Origin: Clostridiaceae bacterium | GTDB taxonomy: Bacteria; Bacillota; Clostridia; SK-Y3 | Length of the DNA: 64,000 nucleotides | Reading direction: 5' to 3' | Assembly (NCBI GenBank): GCA_012735465.1 | Contig: JAAYHJ010000050.1 | Location: 27,148 to 91,147, forward strand | Part shown: positions 38,876 through 47,873 of the stretch, in pieces | Layout: each line of letters begins with the position of its first letter | Numbering within the stretch: the stretch's first letter is position 1 | Notes under the pieces: model-generated | What the model was told of the DNA's origin: nothing | What the model saw: the letters and a program-made list of their open reading frames with translations, nothing else | Database searches by the model: none | Position numbers and translations under genes: made by a program

Positions 38876-39880
38876 ATGGATCCATTAAGCATGGGTTTTT
38901 TGGTAACGATTGTTATTATTGTTTTTTTCCTAGTTCTTTTATTTTCCTTTGTACCTATTGGGCTTTGGATATCTGCAATGGCTGCAGGGGTAAATATTGG
39001 TATTTTCACCCTCATTGGTATGAGGTTAAGAAGGGTGGTACCATCGAGAATTGTTAACCCTTTGATTAAATCGCAAAAAGCCGGACTGGATATCAGTGTT
39101 GATAAGCTTGAAACCCATTACTTGGCAGGTGGAAACGTAGATAATGTGGTAAATGCTTTGATTGCAGCCCAGAGGGCTAATATTCCGCTGCAGTTTGAAA
39201 GGGCGGCAGCTATCGATTTGGCAGGAAGGGATGTACTCCAGGCTGTAAAAATGAGCGTTAATCCTAAAGTGATTGAAACACCTGTTATTGCTGCGGTAGC
39301 AAAAGACGGCATTGAGGTAAAAGCCCGGGCAAGGGTTACCGTACGGGCGAACATAGACCGTTTGGTAGGTGGTGCAGGAGAAGATACCATTATTGCAAGG
39401 GTAGGAGAAGGTATTGTAACCACGGTAGGCTCAGCAAATTCTCATAAGGAAGTGCTGGAAAACCCTGATTCAATCTCCAGGACGGTTTTAAATAAAGGCC
39501 TGGATTCGGGTACGGCATTTGAAATATTATCCATAGACATTGCCGATGTGGATGTGGGCAGAAACATTGGAGCACAGCTTATGACCGACCAGGCAGAAGC
39601 GGACAAGAGGATTGCCCAGGCGAAGGCAGAAGAAAGGAGAGCAATGGCTATTGCAAAAGAGCAGGAAATGAGAGCAGCGGTCCAGGAAATGAGGGCTAAG
39701 GTAGTGGAAGCGGAAGCAGAAGTACCCAAGGCAATGGCAGAAGCATTGCGCCAGGGTAAAATAGGCGTTATGGATTATTATACACTCCAAAACATTAAGG
39801 CGGATACGGAAATGAGGGATTCCATATCCCGGATTGGAGGAAGAAATGAAATTAATGACCCAAACAGTAAAAAAGCATAG
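38876..39880 (+). CDS. floA: Flotillin-like protein FloA
   Basis: A 334-aa membrane-hairpin protein that marks ordered membrane microdomains. One hydrophobic N-terminal segment (about 8-50) is followed by [19 protein letters not shown], the PHB-like core and an Ala/Glu-rich coiled coil ([17 protein letters not shown]) in the usual FloA order and length. GGGAGG precedes the ATG. The nfeD-floA pairing is conserved in Firmicutes. Confidence 0.96.
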   Translation: MDPLSMGFLVTIVIIVFFLVLLFSFVPIGLWISAMAAGVNIGIFTLIGMRLRRVVPSRIVNPLIKSQKAGLDISVDKLETHYLAGGNVDNVVNALIAAQRANIPLQFERAAAIDLAGRDVLQAVKMSVNPKVIETPVIAAVAKDGIEVKARARVTVRANIDRLVGGAGEDTIIARVGEGIVTTVGSANSHKEVLENPDSISRTVLNKGLDSGTAFEILSIDIADVDVGRNIGAQLMTDQAEADKRIAQAKAEERRAMAIAKEQEMRAAVQEMRAKVVEAEAEVPKAMAEALRQGKIGVMDYYTLQNIKADTEMRDSISRIGGRNEINDPNSKKA

Positions 39881-39891
39881 GATGTGATGCT

Positions 39892-40281
39892 ATGGAAGCA
39901 ATTATAACCTGGGTTCTGATATATTTGGCAGGAGTTTTCTTGAAAAATTTATTTTCTAAACGGAATGCAATTCCAGTAACTCCGGTAAAGAAAAAACCGA
40001 GCTTAAATAAAAATAAAACAGATAAACATATTGTGCCTCCTATTATTAGTACGCCAACATTATCTTTTCCTAAGCCACCACCTTTAGGTGATTCTTCAGT
40101 GATTTCAGAAGAGGATGTGGCATATAGGGAAAAAACAGGTATGGAATATAAGGATGCAGCATATAGGGAAGAAACAGGTATGGAGTATGATGGTATTGAA
40201 TTTAATCAGTCAACCATTTTAAATGGAATAATTTTATCAGAAATTTTAGGTGCACCGAAGGCAATGAAAATCAGGAAATAA
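39892..40281 (+). CDS. Small membrane-anchored protein after floA
   Basis: A 129-aa protein with an N-terminal membrane helix (AIITWVLIYLAGVFL), a basic, Pro-rich middle and a C-terminal stretch TILNGIILSEILGAPKAMK that resembles the ends of other small clostridial proteins encoded by floA, from memory. The middle contains two 13-residue repeats, AYREKTGMEYKDA and AYREETGMEYDGI, coded by a 39-bp tandem duplication. It starts 11 bp after floA and precedes the terminator, so it belongs to that operon. Function unknown. Confidence 0.75.
   Translation: MEAIITWVLIYLAGVFLKNLFSKRNAIPVTPVKKKPSLNKNKTDKHIVPPIISTPTLSFPKPPPLGDSSVISEEDVAYREKTGMEYKDAAYREETGMEYDGIEFNQSTILNGIILSEILGAPKAMKIRK
40120..40197 (+). 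repeat. 39-bp tandem duplication inside the small membrane protein gene
   Basis: Two adjacent in-frame copies, 40120-40158 and 40159-40197, both beginning GCATATAGGGA. The first 35 bases differ at only three sites, the ends diverge. Confidence 0.85.
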
Positions 40282-40292
40282 TATAACCGAAT

Positions 40293-40333
40293 AAAAGCTC
40301 TTAAACAATGTTTAGGGGCTTTTTATTTATTTT
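40293..40333 (+). terminator. Terminator of the nfeD-floA operon
   Basis: AAAAGCTCTTAAAC pairs with GTTTAGGGGCTTTT over 14 bp (two G-T pairs) with a 3-nt loop and a T-rich tail. Confidence 0.9.
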
Positions 40334-40471
40334 TATGCGAAAAATTTATAGAAATGACTTACCATTAGAAAGAGATATTGTCAGCATAATAAATTACTTT
40401 TGAGGTTAATTTAAGGATAGATAAGCAATTATGTAAATTACCATAGAAAGGATAGGGGTTATGAAGGAAAG

Positions 40472-41743
40472 ATGAGGAGCGAGAATATTGGATACATTAT
40501 TTTAGTCTTAGTTCTGATTGCAGTACCGGTCACAATTGCATTGCAGATATACTTTCTCTTTCCGGATCAAATAATGCTCCTTGAAGGAGAAGAATACATT
40601 TATGATATAAATACCCCTTTCAATATTGGTGTACAAGTGGATAAAAGCGGTGTACTTAGCTTTAACGGCGATATCATAAAGGATGATTTTGTTATAAAGC
40701 CGGAAAAATTGGGTAATTGTAATGTTAATTTAAAGCTTTTTGGTATAATCCCTTTTCGTTCAGTGACGGTAAACGTTGTGCCTAAAATGAGTGTTGTGCC
40801 ATGTGGAAATACCGTTGGGGTAAAACTATATACCGACGGAATACTTGTAATTGGCACTTCGGAAATAAGCGGAGTGGACGGAAAAAAACATGAGCCGTGG
40901 AAGGAAGCAGGGATAAAGGAAGGGGATATAATAGAGTTACTGGGAAGTAAACGGGTTAAAAATATTGAAGAATTGACGGAAATAGTCAATAAGAATAAGG
41001 GTAATAGGCTGGAAATAACCATTAGAAGAAAGGAAAAGAGGATAAAAACAAGCATTGTTCCCGTAAAAAGTTCTGAAGACAAGCAATACAAGCTTGGATT
41101 GTGGGTAAGGGATAGTACGGCTGGAATTGGCACATTAACTTTTTACAGCCCGGATACAAATGTTTTTGGTGCTTTAGGGCATGGCATTACAGATGTTGAC
41201 ACAGGACAGTTGCTTACGGTAGCGGAAGGGGATATCCTTAAATCAAGCATTGTGTCTGTAAAAAAAGGTGAAAAGGGGAAACCGGGTGAATTAAAAGGAA
41301 TTTTTATGCAGGACGAACCAAGCCTGGGTAAAATAACAGAAAACAGCGATTGTGGAATTTTTGGATTGTTGTCGTCAGCGCATATGGATAAATTATATTC
41401 CAATGCCATGCCCATTGGGATGCGTTCGCAGGTTAAAGAAGGACCGGCATATATATTATCCAATGTTCAAGGTGAAAAAATAGAAAAATTTAGCATCGAG
41501 ATTCAAAAGGTTATATATCAAAACGAGGAAAATGGAAAAGGGATGATAATTAAGGTAACGGATCCGGATTTATTGGAAAAAACGGGGGGGATTGTGCAAG
41601 GGATGAGCGGAAGCCCTATTATTCAGGATGGAAGAATAATTGGAGCAGTAACCCATGTATTTGTAAATGACCCTACAAGAGGATATGGCATTTTTATCGA
41701 ATGGATGCTAAAAAAGGCGCTTCAGGTTTCGAATTATCAATAA
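40472..41743 (+). CDS. spoIVB: Stage IV sporulation protein B (serine protease)
   Basis: Forespore-secreted S55 protease that triggers pro-sigma-K processing. The 423-aa protein has an N-terminal membrane helix, a PDZ domain (about 110-200; PWKEAGIKEGDIIELLG) and the protease domain with His237 in ALGHGITDVDTG and Ser381 in GMSGSPIIQ, close to the positions of the B. subtilis enzyme. The ATG at 40472 follows AAGGAAAG. spo0A follows, the order conserved in spore formers. Expected to be sigma-G and sigma-F dependent. Confidence 0.97.
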   Translation: MRSENIGYIILVLVLIAVPVTIALQIYFLFPDQIMLLEGEEYIYDINTPFNIGVQVDKSGVLSFNGDIIKDDFVIKPEKLGNCNVNLKLFGIIPFRSVTVNVVPKMSVVPCGNTVGVKLYTDGILVIGTSEISGVDGKKHEPWKEAGIKEGDIIELLGSKRVKNIEELTEIVNKNKGNRLEITIRRKEKRIKTSIVPVKSSEDKQYKLGLWVRDSTAGIGTLTFYSPDTNVFGALGHGITDVDTGQLLTVAEGDILKSSIVSVKKGEKGKPGELKGIFMQDEPSLGKITENSDCGIFGLLSSAHMDKLYSNAMPIGMRSQVKEGPAYILSNVQGEKIEKFSIEIQKVIYQNEENGKGMIIKVTDPDLLEKTGGIVQGMSGSPIIQDGRIIGAVTHVFVNDPTRGYGIFIEWMLKKALQVSNYQ

Positions 41744-41776
41744 TTTATTATTTTTTTGATGTATTTAATAAAATAT

Positions 41777-41831
41777 GCTTGTATTTTTATACTATAGCAA
41801 ATATAATATAATTATGTAAAAAAATACAAGC
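41777..41831. repeat. 12-bp inverted repeat bracketing the spo0A promoter
   Basis: GCTTGTATTTTT (41777-41788) and AAAAATACAAGC (41820-41831) are exact reverse complements 31 bp apart. The left arm covers the -35 box and the right arm lies just after the transcription start. Confidence 0.7.
41779..41807 (+). promoter_or_regulatory. Probable vegetative promoter of spo0A
   Basis: TTGTAT (41779-41784), a 17-bp spacer and TATAAT (41802-41807), 43 bp before the ATG. A near-0A-box, GGTCGAA (one mismatch to TGTCGAA), lies at 41842-41848 beside the start codon and may allow autoregulation. Confidence 0.55.
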
Positions 41832-41849
41832 GGCACTGGGGGGTCGAAA

Positions 41850-42656
41850 ATGGAAGATAATATTATAAGAATAGTTATTGCTGATGATAATGCTGATTTT
41901 TGTGAGATTCTGTGTGAATATCTCAACAGTCAAGATGACATGGAGGTTATAGGTGTTGCAAAAGATGGAGAAGAAGCGTACAGACTAATTACTGAATTAT
42001 CACCGGAAGTAGCTATTCTTGATGTCATTATGCCTCATTTAGATGGACTTGGTGTATTGGAAAAACTGAGCCAGACTAATATGAAAGAAAAACCTATCTA
42101 TATCATGTTATCTGCTGTGGGACAAGATAGGATTACTCAAAGTGCCATGGCTTTGGGGGCTGAATATTATATTATTAAGCCCTTTGATATGGATGTACTG
42201 GTTGGACGAATCAGGCAGCTAAAAGGTTCCAAACGAGTAAACAGAATGGCAATAAGAAGAGATATCACAAATGATGATGCCCTTGTGTCAAATACTACAC
42301 TTAAAGATTTGGAAGCAAGTGTAACAAAAGTTATCCATGAGGTTGGAGTCCCTGCTCATATAAAAGGATACCAATATTTAAGAGATGCTATAATGATGGT
42401 CATCAAGGACATGGATGTAATTAATTCTATTACAAAGCAACTTTACCCGTCCATTGCCAGGCAGTATAATACCACACCCAGCCGGGTGGAAAGGGCGATA
42501 AGGCATGCCATAGAGGTAGCATGGGGCAGGGGCCAGGTAGAAGTGTTGGACAGCCTTTTTGGGTATACAATTCAAAACAATAAGGGTAAGCCTACAAATG
42601 GCGAGTTTATTGCTATGATTGCAGATAAATTAAGATTACAGTTGAAGGTCGGATGA
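41850..42656 (+). CDS. spo0A: Sporulation master regulator Spo0A
   Basis: A 268-aa response regulator that commits the cell to sporulation. The receiver domain (1-125) has Asp12, Asp13, phosphorylation site Asp58 in [13 protein letters not shown] and Lys at YIIKPFD. The DNA-binding domain (about 150-268) carries the recognition helix [23 protein letters not shown] lies before the ATG. Length and motifs are normal. Confidence 0.98.
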   Translation: MEDNIIRIVIADDNADFCEILCEYLNSQDDMEVIGVAKDGEEAYRLITELSPEVAILDVIMPHLDGLGVLEKLSQTNMKEKPIYIMLSAVGQDRITQSAMALGAEYYIIKPFDMDVLVGRIRQLKGSKRVNRMAIRRDITNDDALVSNTTLKDLEASVTKVIHEVGVPAHIKGYQYLRDAIMMVIKDMDVINSITKQLYPSIARQYNTTPSRVERAIRHAIEVAWGRGQVEVLDSLFGYTIQNNKGKPTNGEFIAMIADKLRLQLKVG

Positions 42657-42667
42657 TTTAATAAAGA

Positions 42668-42709
42668 ACCCCCATGGATTTGGTTTAATCCATGAGGGGT
42701 GTTTTTTTT
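42668..42709 (+). terminator. Terminator of spo0A
   Basis: ACCCCCATGGATT pairs with AATCCATGAGGGGT (one bulged A), followed by GTTTTTTT. Confidence 0.92.
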
Positions 42710-42730
42710 ATGTTTTCAATTTTAAGATAA

Positions 42731-42762
42731 GGTGGGGCGGCTATGTTTACAGCCGCCCCACC
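42731..42762 (-). terminator. Hairpin after the GH3 gene
   Basis: GGTGGGGCGGCT and AGCCGCCCCACC form a perfect 12-bp GC-rich stem with an 8-nt loop, 12 bp after the GH3 stop on the minus strand. The T run is weak, but the stem is very stable. Confidence 0.8.
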
Positions 42763-42773
42763 TGGTATTTAAA

Positions 42774-45700
42774 TTATTCTTTTTGTAACGGTAAAGCAAC
42801 TACTTTTGACAGAGGCCACATTGTGGTATCTACCAGGCTCTTGCCCTCCCATACAAATACCCTTGCTTCATGTCCGTCGATAGTATCAGGTAGTTTGAAT
42901 CCGCAGTTGAGTTTTTCAGTAGCGCCTACCGGAACCTTCTTGGACAGATAGGATACATTAACCATTCTTTCGTTCTTATCATACAAAGCTGCAATGACCA
43001 ATACATCATCTATTTCGCTCTTGATATTTGTTACAGTTACCTGGGATACCAGCATTGAACCTTCTTCCTTGAATTCTGTAGATATATCGAATTCTGCTTC
43101 TGAACCAAGTACGGTTACATCAACCGGATCGGATGTTACAGTCCTTACTCCGTCGGTTACCTTGACTCTTAATGTTACTTTCTTGCTTCCGGAGGCAGGA
43201 GGTGTTACCTTACCATCATTTGCGATTACACTCTCATCGCTGGAGATTAATTCCATGGTGTAACCATATGGTATCGGAGCAAGCTCGATATATTCTGCAT
43301 CTCCAGGTACCGTAGTTGGAATATCTTCAGCAACATATTTAGCAACGTTTGCTACTGCATCTTCCAGCATCTCAACATATGACCTCTGCTGTACACCATT
43401 GAGGTTAGTTACAGTCAGATATTCGAAGTAAGTATTCATCTGTGTTCTGGTAGAGTTCTGTGTTGCGAACAAACCAATCTTCGGATCCTTAAAGTTAGCT
43501 TCTACAGTAGCAAGATCGGTAAAATCTATACCGTTCTGAGAGAAGGAAATGGTATAGTTGTTTCCTTCTTTCTTAATCTTGTGGTAAAGCACAACCGTGC
43601 CATCAGGGTTAGCTACAGCGGAACCTCCGGCGACAGAACTAAAGGTACCGTTTCTTTCTATTCCAGGCTCAAGTCTCAGACTACTCTGCTGGCAGTTAGC
43701 CCTGATATAGTTATCTTCATCTTGCCATACCAGGAGCATTGCCTGCTGGTAGTCAGCAGTCGGAGTATGAGGATAGAATATCTTAGCAACTACTTCCCAG
43801 TTGCCCATAGCAGGTTGTACAAAACAGTTATTCCATAATCCTCTTCCGTTGCCTCCATAAATATCATAGCGCTGTGTCGGAAGCTCTAAACCTAAGCCTT
43901 TTATAATAGCATAGGTGTCTTTGTTTTCTCTGAGCACTGACCACTGCGGACCAATTGTTCCGTCTGCAAAGTAATCGGACTTAGGAGTTGTGTTTAAACA
44001 TAAGCTATAGGTTGTACTTGCTACTGGCGAGTATACAGTAACGTCTATAATACCTTTTCCGTTTGCAAAGTTGTCATAGCTTATATTAATTTCAAACTCT
44101 TCATCTTCAGCAATAGCTTCAATAACCGGTGTTTCCGTTGCATCGTCAGCTACTTCTATATTGTAGAAGTATACTCTTGAATCAAATGCGGCCAGAGGAA
44201 TACCATTGATTTTCAGCGTTTCCAGTCTCGGATACAAGTCGGATAATTTGCTTACCAGCAGACCGTCGAAAGTAGCGGAAATAGAGGCTGCATCCGTATC
44301 ACCGTTGGTAGCATATATTCCTATCTGCGGATAAGCGTAGTTTACTATTGCTTTATTTGCGAAAGTTGTCCAGTTGATTCCATCCTGTGAATACATGAAG
44401 GTGTAAGTGTCGTTCTCCTTAACCACTTGAATGTAGATGCTGGTCAGGGAAGCCAGGTTTACACTATTAACTGAAGACTGTACGCCGTCTGCTACTCTGT
44501 ATACAGCAAGCGCATTGCTGGTGCCGCTTGTTGGACGTTCATATACAAATCTGATGTAGTTATTATCATCATCATATACAATGAGTCCTGCCTGCTGGTT
44601 GCTAGCTGATGGTGTTGCGTCTAATGTTACCTTTGTTTGAGCGATCCAAGTGCCTAAAGCGGAAGTCATCAATACGTTCTTCGGTTTATTTGTCGCACTT
44701 GCAAAAGAGCCTCTTTCGGTTTTGATGGTTAAACCATTTTCACCAAATACCGCATTATCATTCTTGTTCAGGAAGGACCAGCCTTTGGCAAGTGCTGCTG
44801 CTTCTCCTTCTTTGAAGTCGGTAGTTACCGGTTTATATCCAACACCTACACGGTATACTACGGTTTCACCGGTTAGCTTGTTGGTTGAACGGATTACCTT
44901 AACTCCAGGAATGGATTCGAGTTCTTTCTCAATAGTTATTTCTAAGTCTTCATTTGCACTTACCGGTTCAATAGTAGGAACAGTAGTGGTACCTGCAGGT
45001 ACTTCAATGGAATAATTAAATTTATCCTTGCTGAAGCCTGAGATAGACTCGCCGTTAACTTTGATATCTTCGAGGTATGGGCTGGATACGACATATACAA
45101 CGAAATCTGTAGAAACGCTTACTCCGTTGTAGGTAGCCGTAGCCGTAATTGTTGCAACACCAGGAGCCAATGTCTTAATTTCACCGTTTACTACGTCAGC
45201 TACTGCCGGACGATTGGAGGTGTAGGTGACGGTCATTCCCTCTGGTAATGGAGTAGAGGTCATCTTCTTCACTAAGCTGCTCTGTTGCTTAATAATGTAA
45301 CCATAGAGACTTTCGTCATTCATAGCAACTGTTACCTTAGGAACAACTTTCTTACCTTTATCAAATATCAGACGCTCTTCAACACCCAGTGCTTCATCGC
45401 CTTCCTGGTGAGCCTTAATAGTAAGAACTGCAGGAACAATATTCATAGTGCCTGATACATTGATTCTGCCTGTAAGAGGAACATTAGCACTGTTCGGGCC
45501 AACCTGGATTTCATATAAACCGGTATCTACTATGAATCTGTCTTGTTCTTCATTGTAGAATGCAAGATCCGGAATGTTAACTTCCAGAGTAACAGTCTTG
45601 GTTTCGCCAGGTGCAAGCTCTATCTTATCAAAGCCCATAAGACGCTTAATAGGTCTCTTGAGTTCAGCAGGAGCATTAGGTTGTGCAACATAAAGCTGAA

Positions 45701-47873
45701 CAGTTTCCTTACCTGCAACACTACCTGTGTTCTTAACGTCAAACGTAACTGTGATAGTATCGTTAGCGTCAAACTCGGTAGCGGCAGCATTGCCCTTCTT
45801 AATAGTAAGGTTGTCATATTCAAATGTGGTGAAGCTTAATCCGTAACCAAACGGATATTGTGGTGTTCCATTAAAGTACATGTAAGTACGTCCTTGTTTA
45901 CCTTCGGACGGGAAGAGATCATAATCATAAATGCTAGGAATATCGGATGGACCGGTACTGCTTACTTTTCTGTACCAGGTATCAGTGAGCTTACCAGAAG
46001 GATTAACCTTACCTGTAATGATGTCACCAAAACCTACCTTACGGTTACCAAGATAGCTGGACCACAAAATAGCAGCTACATCGTTTTCAAATTCCGTTAC
46101 ATCCATCGGTCCGCAGGTTTCCATTACAGCGATGGTTTTCGGATTTATTTTACCAACATTGGAAATCAGGGTTGCCTGACCATTATTGAAAACGGTGCTT
46201 GCACGGTCTCCGTCTTCTCTGGAATAGTCTTCAGGTGTTCCTACAACTACGATAACTGCATCTGCATTGGCAATGGTTTCCCTATCTGTATCTGTGATAG
46301 TATAGGAACTAGCTGAAGTGGAGTTACCGTAGCTTGTTAAGGTTGTTATGGTTGCATTTGGATTCTTTTCTCTTATGTTAGATACAATTCTTTCTTGAAT
46401 TGTAATACGGTTTCTGTTATCGGTCTGAGGACCTGAATACAATCCTGTATACCTATTTGTCTGCCATGCACCTACGATAACCACTTTGTAGTCACCGGAT
46501 TCAGGGATGTCAAGCGGTAAAATCTTCTTGGTTGAGCCGGCAGGTGCTTCGTTCTTTAACATTACTACAGCTTCTGCGTTTACTTCATCAATTAACTGTA
46601 AACGTTCAGGTGTTTGCCATCCAAGGGTACTTGACTGCTGAGCTGTACGTTCTGCAGCTTCCTGTGTGAAGGCATTGTCAGTGTCCCATTCACCGGTCAG
46701 CATACGAGCTGTGAAAAGACGATGCAATGCAATATCAAGCTGATTTTCTGTGTATATACCTTTGTCAGTTTGAATATTCTGACCAAGCATATTAGAGTTG
46801 GCTATAAGAGTGTAATAAGTGTCACCGCTACCGCTGCCATGACCACCATTACACTGGAGGTCCATACCGTGTGCCATAGCCTGTGCAAACATTTCAGTTA
46901 CGGTAAGTACCTTGCCTGTATACGGGTTGGTAAAATTATGTCTTCTTATGGTATTAATGGAGTCACAGTCTCCGGTTGTAAAACCTGTAAAACCATAAGT
47001 CTGACGCAATAATGTTTCAATCAGGTAACTGCTCCAGGTACAAGGATCTCCGTTTAAGGTGCTGTATGCCGTCATGACGGATGCAACATTGGCGTCTTGA
47101 ATTATGTTGCGGTAAGGTGCAGCATAGTATTCTCTCAGTGCACGTAATGAAGTTACAGCCCCACCGGTCAGACGATTATTTTCGCTATTGTTTGCAACAT
47201 AGTGTTTGATGGTTGTATTTACCTTACGGCGACCTTTTGGATCAATTGGTTGACCGTCCATTGTATAGCCCTGCATACCTTTAACGAAGGCAGAACCCAT
47301 CTTGGACATGAGATAAACATCTTCAGAATAGGATTCTTCGTTACGTCCCCAGCGTGGGTCGCGGTGCATGTTTATTGTTGGAGAGTAGAAGTTAAGGTTT
47401 GAAGCATTTACAATACCATTTGTTGAAACTGTACTATACTTGGGTGCACGCTCCCGAATCTCGTCTGCAATCTCTGTAGCCACTCTATAGTAAAGCTCAG
47501 GGTTCCATGTATTACCAATAGAAGTGTTTTGTGGATAAGAGTTAGCATTTGATGCGTTTAAATAACCGTGCAGTGCTTCCTGCCACCAGGTATATCTACC
47601 TATTCCTACAGTTGCCGGTACATTCAATGCACCTCCGCCCATTTCACTAGGCTGAACAGCTGGTATATTCTGGCTGCTTACCTGTCTGGCCTTTTGCAAT
47701 ACATCCAATCTGGCAACCAAGTCTGCAGCTCTTTCCGCATAGGTATAACTGGGATCCATGTAGATTGGGATGGGTTCTGGCTCATCAGCTACTGCGGTCA
47801 GAGTCATTGACGGGAACAGACTAAAGCAAAATGTGATTGCTAGAATTAGGGATAATACGCGCTTTTTGTTCAT
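42774..47873 (-). CDS. Secreted multimodular GH3 beta-xylosidase/glycosidase
   Basis: A very large (1699 aa) exported glycosidase. After a signal peptide (to about AVADEPEP) the GH3 catalytic domains follow: GNTWNPELYYRVATEIADE, PTINMHRDPRWGRNEES, KHYVANNSENNR and the nucleophile Asp302 in TTGDCDS, close to beta-xylosidase-type GH3 enzymes. The GH3 C-terminal sandwich and an Fn3-like domain reach about residue 780. Then come a BIG2-like domain, two cadherin-like segments (INGIPLAAFDSRVYFYNIEV in one) alternating with two concanavalin-type modules of the beta-xylosidase C-terminal kind (YDDDNNYIRFVYE; WQDEDNYIRANCQ), and the C-terminal module (42777-43100; ERMVNVSYLSK) shared with GH95 and GH10. 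The substrate is inferred from the GH3 subtype only. Confidence 0.92.
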   Translation of the reverse strand: MNKKRVLSLILAITFCFSLFPSMTLTAVADEPEPIPIYMDPSYTYAERAADLVARLDVLQKARQVSSQNIPAVQPSEMGGGALNVPATVGIGRYTWWQEALHGYLNASNANSYPQNTSIGNTWNPELYYRVATEIADEIRERAPKYSTVSTNGIVNASNLNFYSPTINMHRDPRWGRNEESYSEDVYLMSKMGSAFVKGMQGYTMDGQPIDPKGRRKVNTTIKHYVANNSENNRLTGGAVTSLRALREYYAAPYRNIIQDANVASVMTAYSTLNGDPCTWSSYLIETLLRQTYGFTGFTTGDCDSINTIRRHNFTNPYTGKVLTVTEMFAQAMAHGMDLQCNGGHGSGSGDTYYTLIANSNMLGQNIQTDKGIYTENQLDIALHRLFTARMLTGEWDTDNAFTQEAAERTAQQSSTLGWQTPERLQLIDEVNAEAVVMLKNEAPAGSTKKILPLDIPESGDYKVVIVGAWQTNRYTGLYSGPQTDNRNRITIQERIVSNIREKNPNATITTLTSYGNSTSASSYTITDTDRETIANADAVIVVVGTPEDYSREDGDRASTVFNNGQATLISNVGKINPKTIAVMETCGPMDVTEFENDVAAILWSSYLGNRKVGFGDIITGKVNPSGKLTDTWYRKVSSTGPSDIPSIYDYDLFPSEGKQGRTYMYFNGTPQYPFGYGLSFTTFEYDNLTIKKGNAAATEFDANDTITVTFDVKNTGSVAGKETVQLYVAQPNAPAELKRPIKRLMGFDKIELAPGETKTVTLEVNIPDLAFYNEEQDRFIVDTGLYEIQVGPNSANVPLTGRINVSGTMNIVPAVLTIKAHQEGDEALGVEERLIFDKGKKVVPKVTVAMNDESLYGYIIKQQSSLVKKMTSTPLPEGMTVTYTSNRPAVADVVNGEIKTLAPGVATITATATYNGVSVSTDFVVYVVSSPYLEDIKVNGESISGFSKDKFNYSIEVPAGTTTVPTIEPVSANEDLEITIEKELESIPGVKVIRSTNKLTGETVVYRVGVGYKPVTTDFKEGEAAALAKGWSFLNKNDNAVFGENGLTIKTERGSFASATNKPKNVLMTSALGTWIAQTKVTLDATPSASNQQAGLIVYDDDNNYIRFVYERPTSGTSNALAVYRVADGVQSSVNSVNLASLTSIYIQVVKENDTYTFMYSQDGINWTTFANKAIVNYAYPQIGIYATNGDTDAASISATFDGLLVSKLSDLYPRLETLKINGIPLAAFDSRVYFYNIEVADDATETPVIEAIAEDEEFEINISYDNFANGKGIIDVTVYSPVASTTYSLCLNTTPKSDYFADGTIGPQWSVLRENKDTYAIIKGLGLELPTQRYDIYGGNGRGLWNNCFVQPAMGNWEVVAKIFYPHTPTADYQQAMLLVWQDEDNYIRANCQQSSLRLEPGIERNGTFSSVAGGSAVANPDGTVVLYHKIKKEGNNYTISFSQNGIDFTDLATVEANFKDPKIGLFATQNSTRTQMNTYFEYLTVTNLNGVQQRSYVEMLEDAVANVAKYVAEDIPTTVPGDAEYIELAPIPYGYTMELISSDESVIANDGKVTPPASGSKKVTLRVKVTDGVRTVTSDPVDVTVLGSEAEFDISTEFKEEGSMLVSQVTVTNIKSEIDDVLVIAALYDKNERMVNVSYLSKKVPVGATEKLNCGFKLPDTIDGHEARVFVWEGKSLVDTTMWPLSKVVALPLQKE

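Noticed and set aside
42994..47810. Several plus-strand open frames within the GH3 gene
   Set aside because: Antisense shadows of a clearly recognisable GH3 protein.
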